From contig SZOW01000004.1 of assembly GCA_030263395.1 (NCBI GenBank), positions 186,001 through 250,000 of the forward strand: 64,000 bases of DNA, written 5' to 3'. Origin of the DNA: QUBU01 sp014337915 (GTDB lineage: Bacteria > Pseudomonadota > Gammaproteobacteria > Steroidobacterales > GCA-2729495). The notes beneath the pieces were generated by a model. It worked only from the letters and a program-made list of their open reading frames with translations. It was not told the DNA's origin and ran no database searches. A program made the position numbers and the translations under genes. Positions 45,152-53,778 of this stretch are shown piece after piece. The first letter of the stretch is position 1. Each line of letters starts with the position of its first letter.

Positions 45152-45886
45152 TCAGTCCTTGCTGTGCACGAGTTCGGTCAGCTCGTAGCAGGTCTGCATG
45201 TAGCCGCCGATGACGCCCTTCAGGAACACATAGTCGCCATCGGCCGTGCACCAGATGTCATAGGGCGGATGCTCCACCGGCAGGCCTGGTGCCGACACGA
45301 ACCTGAAATGCAGGGCGTCGAAGCGCCCCGCCGCCACCTCGAGGCTTTCCTCGCCGACGAAGTCGATGCACAGACCGGCACGGAACAGCAACGGGCCGGT
45401 GGCGCCGCGATGGTCTGGCGATGAAAGCAGAATCTCCTCCACCATCTGCACACCGCGGCGCTTGCGATCATACAGGCGCAGGTGCCAGGCATCGCACTGG
45501 ATGGCATGGTTCTGGAAGCTGCGCAGGCGGCCGCTGGTCTCCATCCGCTGGCTCACGCGACCCTCGATGGCGGTAAAGGTCTCGCATTCGGCAAAATCGG
45601 CACCGAAGCGGAACCAGCCGGTGCCCATGAATCGGTCGTTCACCGCCAGGCGCACGAAGCAATCAGTCGGGTACCAGTCGGCGTCGAGGCTGTAGGTGAT
45701 GTCGCGCATGACGCTCGGCCGGTCATCGATCTCGCAATGGGCGGTGCAGCTGCGGCTGCCGTCACTGTGGGTATCGATCATGAAGTACTCACGCCCCCGC
45801 TCCTGCCCGAGCCGGTCGGGCTTGTTGCTGGTGTAGCGGATCGTGCCCCGGACGGAGCGGTGGTCACGCTGCAGGATGCTGCTCAT
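45152..45886 (-). CDS. unrecognised conserved-looking protein
   Basis: 244 residues with no signal peptide, membrane helix or motif I recognise. Composition is that of a real cytoplasmic globular protein, with RGREYFMIDTHSDGSRSCTA, several Trp/Cys (WYPTDC, IQCDAW, IWCTAD) and an acidic, beta-rich appearance. It is packed between lipoprotein and aminotransferase genes (gaps of 43 and 14 bases), which suggests cotranscription. Function unknown. Confidence 0.65.
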   Translation of the reverse strand: MSSILQRDHRSVRGTIRYTSNKPDRLGQERGREYFMIDTHSDGSRSCTAHCEIDDRPSVMRDITYSLDADWYPTDCFVRLAVNDRFMGTGWFRFGADFAECETFTAIEGRVSQRMETSGRLRSFQNHAIQCDAWHLRLYDRKRRGVQMVEEILLSSPDHRGATGPLLFRAGLCIDFVGEESLEVAAGRFDALHFRFVSAPGLPVEHPPYDIWCTADGDYVFLKGVIGGYMQTCYELTELVHSKD

Positions 45887-45929
45887 CGTTTCGATTCCTT
45901 GCCTTTTCTTCGTACCATGATGCCTGAGG

Positions 45930-46460
45930 TCAGTGCTGCGGCTCGTGTCCCAGGTCCCGCCCGATCTCCGCCCCAGCGGCGGGTTGCGGCGCCGGCTGCA
46001 CCGGCGCCACCGCCTTGCCGAAACGCGCTTCGAGGCCCGCCAGTGCCGGTCCATCGAGCCGGTAGACGCCAATCACCGACAGGCGCTGGAGGCCGCCACC
46101 CGGCTGTTCCACCAGCAGGCTGTCGCCCGCGTAGCCGCAGATTTGCGCGCTGCTGGCCTCGAAGGCCAGCACAGTTGCATGACGCAGCCCGGACGATGCC
46201 GGGCTGACCTGCATATGGTACGGATCGGAGCGCCCGGGCGCGAATACGATGAGGTTGCGGTCGTCCAGGACCTCGAAGTCCATGACCGTGCGCCGCAGGA
46301 AACAGCTGGCCTCGCCAAACTCCCCGGCGCGGACGCTGGGACGTGCCGGCTGGCCGCCGTCCCCCACGGCCGCACAGCCGGCCAGCAGCGCCGCCACCAG
46401 TACCGTTGCCGGCGCCGCAAATGCCCTTGTGGGTCGCAGCAGCTCAGCCCAGCCCGCCAT
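45930..46460 (-). CDS. outer-membrane-type lipoprotein, DUF6491-like
   Basis: 176 residues with lipobox LLAGC and acylation Cys29, so exported and lipid-anchored. The mature domain begins near CFLRRTVMDFEVLDDRNLIVF, the pattern of DUF6491-like small lipoproteins, with a second Cys in QICGYAGD. A Pro/Ala-rich tail closes it. Overlaps the sulfurtransferase stop by 17 bases. Function unknown. Confidence 0.75.
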   Translation of the reverse strand: MAGWAELLRPTRAFAAPATVLVAALLAGCAAVGDGGQPARPSVRAGEFGEASCFLRRTVMDFEVLDDRNLIVFAPGRSDPYHMQVSPASSGLRHATVLAFEASSAQICGYAGDSLLVEQPGGGLQRLSVIGVYRLDGPALAGLEARFGKAVAPVQPAPQPAAGAEIGRDLGHEPQH

Positions 46461-47307
46461 TCGCTGTCCTGCTCACGGGCCGCGCCGGATCCCGAATCCA
46501 CTCGCTCCAGGAACCCGGATAGAGACTGGCCGTGCCGAGGCCTGCCCGTTCCAGTGCAAATATGAGATGGCAGGCGGTTACGCCGGAACCGCACATGGCG
46601 GCGACGGCGGGCGCCGACCGTACCGGCCCCTCGAGGGACTCGCGCAGGGCGGCTGGATCGCGGAAGCGCCCGTCCGCAGCCAGGTTGTCCTGAAAGGGCG
46701 TATTCAGCGCACCCGGGACATGTCCGGCCACCGGATCGAGGGTTTCGTCGCGGCCGAGGTAGCGTGATGGCGCGCGGGCATCCAGCAGTGCCAGTGATCG
46801 GTCGCGCAGCCCGGCGGCGACGGCCGCGGCCTCCAGCGTCGGCATCTGGCCCGCTGCTCCCGCAAAGCTGCCATGGCCGGCCAGCGGCGGTGCGGTCGAC
46901 AGCGCCAGGCCCTTTGCCAGCCACGCCGCCAGGCCGCCATCGAGGAGCGCCGCCTTCCGGTGCCCCATCCAGCGCAGCAACCACCAGAGCCTTGCGGCAA
47001 TGGCGCCGCCGGCATCGTCGTAGGCGACGACGAGGGTGTCCCGGCCGATACCCCAGCGCGAGAACAGTGCAGTCAGGGCTGCAGGCGCCGGCAGCGGGTG
47101 CCGGCCGCTGGCTGGCGTGACAGGCCCGGCAAGGTCGCGATCGAGATGTGCATACCAGGCTCCCGGTATGTGCCCGGCACGCCAGGCCTGCTCGCCGGCC
47201 TCGGGCCTGGCCAGGTTGAAGCGGCAATCGACGATGACGCGGTCGGCGGCGGGCATGGCCAGCTGCTCCGCCGACAACAGCATTGCAGCGGTGGTGTCCC
47301 CGACCAT
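46444..47307 (-). CDS. thiosulfate/3-mercaptopyruvate sulfurtransferase
   Basis: Two-rhodanese-domain enzyme, 287 residues. Catalytic loop CGSGVTACH with Cys239 in the C-terminal domain is the SseA (3-mercaptopyruvate) type; the inactive N-terminal domain lacks a cysteine at the same point. IVDCRFNL and GHIPGAWYAHLD are family markers. ATG 47307 has GAGGAG upstream; divergent from etfB. Confidence 0.9.
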   Translation of the reverse strand: MVGDTTAAMLLSAEQLAMPAADRVIVDCRFNLARPEAGEQAWRAGHIPGAWYAHLDRDLAGPVTPASGRHPLPAPAALTALFSRWGIGRDTLVVAYDDAGGAIAARLWWLLRWMGHRKAALLDGGLAAWLAKGLALSTAPPLAGHGSFAGAAGQMPTLEAAAVAAGLRDRSLALLDARAPSRYLGRDETLDPVAGHVPGALNTPFQDNLAADGRFRDPAALRESLEGPVRSAPAVAAMCGSGVTACHLIFALERAGLGTASLYPGSWSEWIRDPARPVSRTANGGLG

Positions 47308-47454
47308 GGCAGGCTCCTCGCGTATGCTGGTGCTTGTAACCGTTGCGCGGGGCAGACGAAAATACCGCCCTTGCCGCCCGCCTGGACCCTGGAGTGTGGA
47401 CCGCCGGACGGCGGCCAGGGCCGGCGCCGCCAGCCCCACAGCGGAGTCCCGAAC

Positions 47455-48207
47455 TTGCAGAAGATCATGGTATGCCTCAAGCGGGTCGTTGACTACAACG
47501 TCCGCGTGCGCCTGAAACCGGACAATTCCGGCGTGGTCACCGAGGGGATGAAGATGAGCATCAACCCCTTCGACGAAATCGCCCTCGAGGAAGCGCTGCG
47601 CCTGCGCGAGCGCGCTGCGGCAACGGAAGTCCTGGCGGTGACCATCGGCCCGGCGGACTGCCAGCAGCAGCTGCGCACCGGACTGGCCATGGGGGCCGAT
47701 CGCGCCATCCTCGTCGAGCATGCCGGGGAACTGGATCCACTGACCGCGGCCCGCGCCTTCCTCAGACTCGTGGAACGCGAGCAGCCGGGGCTGGTGCTCC
47801 TCGGCAAGCAGGCCATCGACGACGACTGCAACCAGACCGGCCAGATGCTGGCCGCCCTCTGGGGCCGGCCGCAGGCGACCTTTGCCTCGAAGCTCGAAGT
47901 CACGGCCGACAGCGCCAGGGTTACCCGCGAGGTCGATGCCGGCCTGGAGGTCATCGACATCGACCTGCCGGCAGTGGTGACCACGGACCTGCGCCTCAAC
48001 GAACCGCGCTACGTGAAGCTCCCCGACATCATGAAGGCGAAGAAGAAGCCGCTGGAAACCCTGACGCTGGCGGCACTGGGCGTCGCGGTAGCGGAGTCGC
48101 TGCGGACCGTGGCCTGGGAAGCGCCGCAGCCGCGGCAGAAGGGCGCCATGGTGACCGATGTCGACGGCCTGGTGGCCAGCCTTCGCGAGAAGGGTTTTTT
48201 CAACTGA
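47455..48207 (+). CDS. etfB: electron transfer flavoprotein subunit beta
   Basis: AMP-binding subunit of ETF, 250 residues, that shuttles electrons from acyl-CoA dehydrogenases to the quinone pool. LKRVVDYNVRVRLKPDNSGV opens the domain; DDDCNQTGQMLA and the LRLNEPRYVKLPDIMKAKKK segment (recognition loop) are diagnostic. Start TTG 47455 gives the family N-terminus with GGAG upstream; ATG 47467 is the alternative. Confidence 0.94.
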   Translation: MQKIMVCLKRVVDYNVRVRLKPDNSGVVTEGMKMSINPFDEIALEEALRLRERAAATEVLAVTIGPADCQQQLRTGLAMGADRAILVEHAGELDPLTAARAFLRLVEREQPGLVLLGKQAIDDDCNQTGQMLAALWGRPQATFASKLEVTADSARVTREVDAGLEVIDIDLPAVVTTDLRLNEPRYVKLPDIMKAKKKPLETLTLAALGVAVAESLRTVAWEAPQPRQKGAMVTDVDGLVASLREKGFFN

Positions 48208-48245
48208 GCGCGCCGCGCTGAAGCTGCAAACAGGACTGGATCAAG

Positions 48246-49190
48246 ATGGCCAAGGTACTCGTCGTCGCGGAACATTCGGGCGGCCGCCTCAACCAGAGCA
48301 CGGCGCGATGCATCAGCTGTGCGCTGCAGATCGACGCCGCCGGAGCCGACGTCGTGGTGCTGGGCAGCGACTGTGGCGCGGTTGCCGGGCAGGCGGCTGC
48401 GCTGCAGGGCGTGGCGCGTGTCCGGACCCTGCAGCGGGCAGAGAACGCGGCCCCGCTGGCTGCGGTGTTCGCCCCGCAGCTGGCGGCACTCGCGGCCGGG
48501 TACAGTCACGTGCTCGGGCCCTCCACCACCTTTGGCAAGGACCTCATGCCACGGGTCGCTGCCCTGCTGGGTGTCGGCCAGGTGAGCGACCTGATGAGCG
48601 TCGAAGGCCCCCGCCGCTTCAAGCGACCGGTCTATGCGGGAAACGCGATCATCACGGTGGAAGTGGCGGACGGCGCGCCGGTGGTGGCCACGGTGCGCGC
48701 CGCATCGTTCAAGCCGACGGGGCCGGGCGGGCCAGCGCCGATCGAAGCGGCGGAAGTGCCGGCGGAGCTGCCGGTGCATACCCGTTTCGTGGAACTGAAG
48801 GCGGGTGGTGCCGGCGACCGCCCGGACCTGCAGACGGCCCGCGTGGTCATCTCCGGTGGCCGCGGCGTCGGCAGCGAGGCAAACTTCGCCCTGCTCTACG
48901 ATCTTGCCGCAAAGCTCGGCGCCGCGGTCGGCGCCTCCCGCGCGGCGGTCGATGCCGGCTACGTGCCCAACGACATGCAGGTTGGCCAGACCGGCAAGAT
49001 CATCGCGCCGGAACTCTACATGGCCTTTGGCATCTCCGGCGCGATCCAGCACCTGACGGGCATCAAGGACGCCGGCCTGATCGTTGCCGTCAACAAGGAC
49101 CCGGAGGCCGCCATCTTCCAGGTCGCCGACATCGGCCTGGTGGGCGACCTGTTCGAAGTCATTCCCGCTCTGGCGCAGCGGCTGGCCTGA
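48246..49190 (+). CDS. etfA: electron transfer flavoprotein subunit alpha
   Basis: FAD-binding ETF subunit, 314 residues. The C-terminal FAD motif is strong: SGGRGVGSEANFAL, DAGYVPNDMQVGQTGKI, PELYMAFGISGAIQH and VNKDPEAAIF. It follows etfB by 38 bases. ETF supports oxidation of acyl-CoAs such as those from the beta-oxidation gene at 20230, though no acyl-CoA dehydrogenase or ETF:quinone oxidoreductase is present here. Confidence 0.95.
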   Translation: MAKVLVVAEHSGGRLNQSTARCISCALQIDAAGADVVVLGSDCGAVAGQAAALQGVARVRTLQRAENAAPLAAVFAPQLAALAAGYSHVLGPSTTFGKDLMPRVAALLGVGQVSDLMSVEGPRRFKRPVYAGNAIITVEVADGAPVVATVRAASFKPTGPGGPAPIEAAEVPAELPVHTRFVELKAGGAGDRPDLQTARVVISGGRGVGSEANFALLYDLAAKLGAAVGASRAAVDAGYVPNDMQVGQTGKIIAPELYMAFGISGAIQHLTGIKDAGLIVAVNKDPEAAIFQVADIGLVGDLFEVIPALAQRLA

Positions 49191-49191
49191 C

Positions 49192-50382
49192 TTGGCCGCA
49201 GCCGCGGCAGCACGGCCTTCGCTGATCCTGCTCAGCCTGGCGAGCTCGCTCTCGCCCTTCGGCATGATCGTCGTGGTGCCGACGCTCGCCGCCATGGCCA
49301 CTGCCTTCGGCATCGGCATTGGCGAGGCGCAGTTCCTGATCGCCTCCTACCTGTTCGGCCTCGGCATCGGCCAGCCACTGGCAGGCGCGCTGTCGGACCG
49401 CATCGGGCGCCGGCCGGTGATGCTGGCGGGCTTCGGGCTGTTTACCGTGGCAAGCCTCGGCTGCATGTTCAGCCCCGGCTTTCCGGCGCTGGTGTTCATG
49501 CGCATCCTGCAGGCCCTCGGCGCCAGCGTCGGCACCGTCGGCTCGCGGGCCATCGTGCGCGACACGCATGATGCGCTCGGCGCCGTGCAGGCTCTGGCCT
49601 GGATCGGCGCCGCCATGGGTGTCGCGCCGGTGGTCGGGCCGGCCATCGGTGGCCTGCTGGGCAGCTGGGCGGGACCGACATCGGTATTCGGCGCCAGCGC
49701 CCTGCTGGGCTTCGTGGTCACGGTCGCGCTCGGCATGCACCTGCCTGAAACCAGGAGTGGCAGGGCCACCGTCACCCGCTCCGCGGCCAGCTGGCTGACC
49801 AACTACCGGGAACTGCTATGCGCCCCGGTCTTCATGGGCTACACGCTGATGTACGCCTTCACCCAGGGCTGCTTCTTCGCCTTCCTCGCGGTAGGCGCCA
49901 TCGTGTTCGAGCAGCACCTGGGTCTGGGCCAGCAGCAATTCGGCCTGATCTGGAGCAGCATGGGCCTGGTTTACATTGCCGGTGCCACCGCGGGTGCGCG
50001 CTTCAGCTCCGTCCTGGGCGTGTCCCGTGCGCTGCGCTGGGCGGCACTCGGCGCGGCTGGTGCCGGGACGGCACTCGCGCTGGTCACCACGACGCTGGGC
50101 GTGTCGTTGCCCGGGTTGCTGCTGCCGCTGGCCGGATTGATGCTGAGCGCGGGTATCACCACGCCGCTCTCCACCGCCGGCACCGTGAACCACCGGCCCG
50201 ACATTGCCGGTACCGCTTCGGGCCTGTCGAGCTCCCTCGCCCTCGTGGTCAGCGGCAGCTTCAGCATCATCGCCGGCCAGCTCTACACCGGTTCATTCGG
50301 ACCCGTGGCCTGGATGATTGCCGCCTCGGCGTCGCTGAGCGCCTGCGCCTGGTGGATGACCCGCGGCCAGCCCGCTCCCTGA
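49192..50382 (+). CDS. Bcr/CflA-family MFS efflux transporter
   Basis: Twelve-helix inner-membrane transporter, 396 residues, of the Bcr/CflA drug-efflux branch: FGLGIGQPLAGALSDRIGRR (motif A type), RILQALGASVGTVGSRAIVRD and GPAIGGLLGSW. Substrate unknown. TTG 49192 directly follows etfA; no ATG lies before the first helix, so the start is uncertain. Confidence 0.83.
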   Translation: MAAAAAARPSLILLSLASSLSPFGMIVVVPTLAAMATAFGIGIGEAQFLIASYLFGLGIGQPLAGALSDRIGRRPVMLAGFGLFTVASLGCMFSPGFPALVFMRILQALGASVGTVGSRAIVRDTHDALGAVQALAWIGAAMGVAPVVGPAIGGLLGSWAGPTSVFGASALLGFVVTVALGMHLPETRSGRATVTRSAASWLTNYRELLCAPVFMGYTLMYAFTQGCFFAFLAVGAIVFEQHLGLGQQQFGLIWSSMGLVYIAGATAGARFSSVLGVSRALRWAALGAAGAGTALALVTTTLGVSLPGLLLPLAGLMLSAGITTPLSTAGTVNHRPDIAGTASGLSSSLALVVSGSFSIIAGQLYTGSFGPVAWMIAASASLSACAWWMTRGQPAP

Positions 50383-50388
50383 GGCCGC

Positions 50389-51087
50389 TCAGCCGCCGGC
50401 GCCCGGCTTCCAGACGCCGATGAATGCCGACAGTGCGACACCGACCCAGATCGCCCAGACATAGGGCCGGCACGCCATCAGGCCCTCGAGCATTTTCTGG
50501 TTGCTGGCTGGCGTCACGCCCTGGCCGGCCATCATGCGGAAGCCCTCGATGAACGGCGGCAGCTTCTTGCGGATCATGAAGCCACAGAAGATCAGGAAGG
50601 CGAAGATCAGCAGCTTGGCTGCGATCCAGGGAAACGCCTGCAGCGGTCCTGTGTACCAGTGGTAGGCGACGGAGGCGACCAGGCCGACGATCATGACGCC
50701 GCGGAAGTAGTAGTCGCCCCTGGCCAGCACCTGGCCGAACTGCGTGCCCTCCTTCACATGCACCATGTGCACGACCCACAGCCAGATCGGACCCAGTGCC
50801 ACGATGCCGATCATCTGCCAGAGCGGATGCCGGTAGCCGACGTATTCGGCCAGCACGCCGCCCACCGTCAGCATCAGGGCCAGGCAGTAGCGCGGCAGCA
50901 TGTCCAGGTTGACGAAAATCTTGAAGGCCGTCAGCCGTGCTTCCTTCGTCAGCTTCTCGTTGACGACGAAAGTGCTGGAATAGAACACGCCGGCATCGGC
51001 ACCGAGCCAGTAGACGAACAGCAGCACGTGAAGGTACTTCACCAGCGCATAGCTGATGGGCAGTGTGTGGACGAGCGACTCTTCCAT
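50389..51087 (-). CDS. multispan membrane protein (CopD/DUF2269-like layout)
   Basis: 232 residues with about six helices; function unknown. KYLHVLLFVYWLGADAGV resembles the N-terminal heme- or copper-linked histidine segment of CopD-like and DUF2269 proteins. Further histidines occur at WVVHMVHV and YHWY. Cotranscription with the peroxiredoxin gene upstream is possible, separated by a hairpin. The C-terminus is convergent with the MFS gene, 6 bases apart. Confidence 0.7.
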   Translation of the reverse strand: MEESLVHTLPISYALVKYLHVLLFVYWLGADAGVFYSSTFVVNEKLTKEARLTAFKIFVNLDMLPRYCLALMLTVGGVLAEYVGYRHPLWQMIGIVALGPIWLWVVHMVHVKEGTQFGQVLARGDYYFRGVMIVGLVASVAYHWYTGPLQAFPWIAAKLLIFAFLIFCGFMIRKKLPPFIEGFRMMAGQGVTPASNQKMLEGLMACRPYVWAIWVGVALSAFIGVWKPGAGG

Positions 51088-51108
51088 GGCTTCTCCGCTG
51101 GGATGGGC

Positions 51109-51131
51109 GGGCCGCCACCGGTGGGCGGCCC
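51109..51131 (-). terminator. strong GC hairpin between peroxiredoxin and membrane-protein genes
   Basis: Arm GGGCCGCC (51109-51116) pairs with GGCGGCCC (51124-51131), and the spacer contains CACCGGTG, so the whole forms a long stem. It lies in the 52-base gap after the peroxiredoxin stop. No T-run follows; it may attenuate read-through. Confidence 0.4.
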
Positions 51132-51139
51132 CTGCCTCT

Positions 51140-51622
51140 TCAGAGGTTCTTCAGTACGTGCTCGGCGGCACTGACCTTGAATTCCCGTGGTGCTTCGACG
51201 TGCAGCTGCGTAACGATGCCATCCTTGACGACGATGGCGAAGCGCTGGCTGCGCATGCCGAGGCCGAGTCCCGTGACATCGAGTTCCAGCCCCAGCGCCC
51301 TGGTGTAGGTGCCGTTGCCATCGGCCAGCATCAGTACCTTGTCGCCGACCTGGCGGTCGCGTCCCCAGGCATCCATGACGAAGGCGTCGTTAACCGCCAT
51401 GCAGGCGATGGTGTCCACGCCCTTGGCCCGAATCTCCGCCGCATGCTTCACGTAGCCCGGCAGGTGATTCATCGAGCAGGTCGGCGTGAAGGCGCCCGGC
51501 ACGGCAAACAGTACGACTGTCTTGCCCTTGAACAGGTCCGCGGTGGACAGGCTGCCCGGGCCGTCCTTAGTCATGATGCCGAAGCTGCCCTCCGGCATGC
51601 GGTCGCCGACTTTGATCGTCAT
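51140..51622 (-). CDS. peroxiredoxin, Prx5/redoxin type
   Basis: 160-residue thiol peroxidase. Active site PGAFTPTCS with peroxidatic Cys49 and the conserved Thr46 and Pro42; VNDAFVMDAWG follows. A further Cys74 could serve as resolving residue. ATG 51622 has GGGGAG 7 bases upstream, better than ATG 51628; either start follows or overlaps the MFS stop at 51625. Confidence 0.92.
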   Translation of the reverse strand: MTIKVGDRMPEGSFGIMTKDGPGSLSTADLFKGKTVVLFAVPGAFTPTCSMNHLPGYVKHAAEIRAKGVDTIACMAVNDAFVMDAWGRDRQVGDKVLMLADGNGTYTRALGLELDVTGLGLGMRSQRFAIVVKDGIVTQLHVEAPREFKVSAAEHVLKNL

Positions 51623-51624
51623 GG

Positions 51625-52983
51625 TCATTCTCCCCGTCGCGGTGAATCGAGGGCCGGTATCGTACCAGAACCGGCCGCGCTGCCTGTCGGCTCCGGCGCC
51701 GCAGCGCAGGCGTCGAGCCGCTGAATCCGCGGGATCAACCAACTGATGAACAGCGCCGAGAGCAGTTGCGTGACCCCGACGGCCCAGAACACCGGCGCGT
51801 AGGCCAGGTGCTCGCTGGTCCAGCCGGCCAGCGCCACGAATGCCATGCCGCCAAGACTGCCGACGGCACCGAACAGGCCCCAGATGCTGCCGGTACGCGT
51901 GGAGGCAAACAGGTCGATCGGCAGTGCGAACAGGTTGGCTGCCTTGAACTGGATGGCAAACATCGCCACGGCGATCAGGCCCAGTGCCAGCGACGCGGAA
52001 TCGACGCTGACCGCCGGCAGCGTCAGCGGCACCACCAGCGCGCCGGCCCAGATCAGCCGCTTGCGCGCCTGGTCCACCGACATGCCGGCCGCCATCAGCT
52101 GGCGGCAGGCCCAGCCCCCGGCCAGGCTGCCGGCATCGGCCGCAAGGAATGGCAGCCAGGCGAAGGCCGCGATTTCGCGGATGTCGAAACCGCGGGCCTG
52201 CGCCAGGTAGGTCGGCAGCCAGGCGATGAAAAAATAGAACCCGCCATCGTTTGCGAAACGGCTGAGCACCAGGCCCCATACCTCCCGATAGCGCAGGTAC
52301 CCGGCAAGTTCGCGCCAGGAGCCACTGCCCGGGCGGTCGCCGGCCTGCTCGCGCTGCGCCAGGATCAGCGCCCGCTCCTCCGGCTGCAGCCGCGGATGCT
52401 CCTCCGGCAGTCGGTACCAGCGCTGCCAGATCCACAACCAGAGAAGGCCGATGGCTCCCGGCACCAGGAATGCCGATTGCCAGCCGGTTGTGGCCACCAG
52501 GCCACCCAGCAGCGGCGGCGCAAGCACCGCACCGAGTCCTGGACCGACGGTGACGATGCCCACCGCGAGCGAGCGCTCGGCCCGCGGGAACCACTCGGCG
52601 ACGGCCTTGATGGCAGCCGGAAAGTTCGCCGACTCGGTGAGGCCGAGCAGCGCCCGCAGGCCCAGGAAGCCCAGAAAGCCGCGCCCTGCCGCATGAGCCA
52701 TGCCGACGATGCTCCAGGCCAGCACCGCGATGGAAAACGCCCGGCGCGTCCCGACGCGGTCGATCAATGGGCCGGCAGCCAGGTGACCGAGGGCGTAGGC
52801 CAGCAGGAAAGCCGAGTTGATCAGCCCAAACTCGGTGTTGCTCAGCTGGAAGCGTTCGATGAGCACCGGCCCTGCGACTGCCAGCGCCTGCCGGTCCAGG
52901 TAATTGATGGTGGTGATCAGGCACAGCAGGATGGCGATCCACCATCGCAGCGCCAGTCGCCGGCCGGGATTCCCGAGCAGCAT
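51625..52983 (-). CDS. MFS transporter, ACS (anion:cation symporter) family
   Basis: 452 residues, about twelve helices. INYLDRQALAVAGPVL and AAGPLIDRVGTRR, with LTESANFPAAIKAVAEWFP, are typical of hexuronate/glucarate-type ACS symporters, which import organic anions. This fits import of an acid substrate for the nearby catabolic genes, but the substrate is unknown. Translationally coupled to the peroxiredoxin. Confidence 0.87.
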   Translation of the reverse strand: MLLGNPGRRLALRWWIAILLCLITTINYLDRQALAVAGPVLIERFQLSNTEFGLINSAFLLAYALGHLAAGPLIDRVGTRRAFSIAVLAWSIVGMAHAAGRGFLGFLGLRALLGLTESANFPAAIKAVAEWFPRAERSLAVGIVTVGPGLGAVLAPPLLGGLVATTGWQSAFLVPGAIGLLWLWIWQRWYRLPEEHPRLQPEERALILAQREQAGDRPGSGSWRELAGYLRYREVWGLVLSRFANDGGFYFFIAWLPTYLAQARGFDIREIAAFAWLPFLAADAGSLAGGWACRQLMAAGMSVDQARKRLIWAGALVVPLTLPAVSVDSASLALGLIAVAMFAIQFKAANLFALPIDLFASTRTGSIWGLFGAVGSLGGMAFVALAGWTSEHLAYAPVFWAVGVTQLLSALFISWLIPRIQRLDACAAAPEPTGSAAGSGTIPALDSPRRGE

Positions 52984-52985
52984 CG

Positions 52986-53696
52986 TCAGTAAGGCAGGAT
53001 CGTGCCATCCCAGGCGAGCAGCTGCCCCGCCTGTTGCGCAGTCAGCCCGGCGATGACCCTGCGCACGGCTGCGACCGCTTCCGCGACATCCAGCGGTGCC
53101 TTGCCGCCACCCATGCTGGTGCGGACCCAGCCGGGATGGACCGCCGCCGCCAGGATCCCCCGGGGCAGCAGGTCGATGGCCATCGATTTCATCACCGCAG
53201 TCACTGCCGCCTTGCTGGAGCGATAACCGTAGAGCCCGCCCGTCGTATTGAGGGTATTGCTGCCGACCATGCTGCTGAGCGTGATGATCCTGCGCTGGCC
53301 GCTGCGGGCGACATGCTCGACGAATGCTTCCGCCATCTTCATCGGACCCACCACGTTGGTGCGCCAGGCCCGCTCCCAGGCGGCGAAATCGGAATGCCCG
53401 AACGCCTGCTCCGCCGCTCCGCCCGCGTCGAAATCACTGCCGCCCATGACGCCGGCGTTGTTCAGCAGCACGTCGATTGCCTCGCCATCGAGTGCCGCTG
53501 CCAGCTGGTCAATCATCCCGTGCCGGGTGACGTCGAGCCTCGCCAGCGTCACTGCCGGCCACGCTGCGGCCAGGGCATCGAGGTCGGGTGCTTCGGCGCG
53601 GCTGCAGGCCCAGACACGCCAGCCAGCCGCGGCATACTGCCGCGCGAACTCCAGCCCCAGGCCGCGGCTGGCTCCGGTCACGAGGATGGCTGGCAT
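52986..53696 (-). CDS. short-chain dehydrogenase/reductase
   Basis: Cytoplasmic NAD(P)-dependent oxidoreductase, 236 residues. Cofactor motif ILVTGASRGLGLEF, NNAG, catalytic Ser in TLSSMVGSN and YGYRSSKAAV (YxxxK). The family tail HPGWVRTSMGG suggests a classical SDR with carbonyl reductase-like substrate range. ATG 53696 is close to the MFS start and divergent from the aldehyde dehydrogenase gene. Confidence 0.85.
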   Translation of the reverse strand: MPAILVTGASRGLGLEFARQYAAAGWRVWACSRAEAPDLDALAAAWPAVTLARLDVTRHGMIDQLAAALDGEAIDVLLNNAGVMGGSDFDAGGAAEQAFGHSDFAAWERAWRTNVVGPMKMAEAFVEHVARSGQRRIITLSSMVGSNTLNTTGGLYGYRSSKAAVTAVMKSMAIDLLPRGILAAAVHPGWVRTSMGGGKAPLDVAEAVAAVRRVIAGLTAQQAGQLLAWDGTILPY

Positions 53697-53778
53697 GAGT
53701 TCGCCTTGATTCGCCGATGACCGCCCAATTATGCTCACCGGCCAGCTTTTCCGCACCGACGCCCGCAAAGGACCTGCC

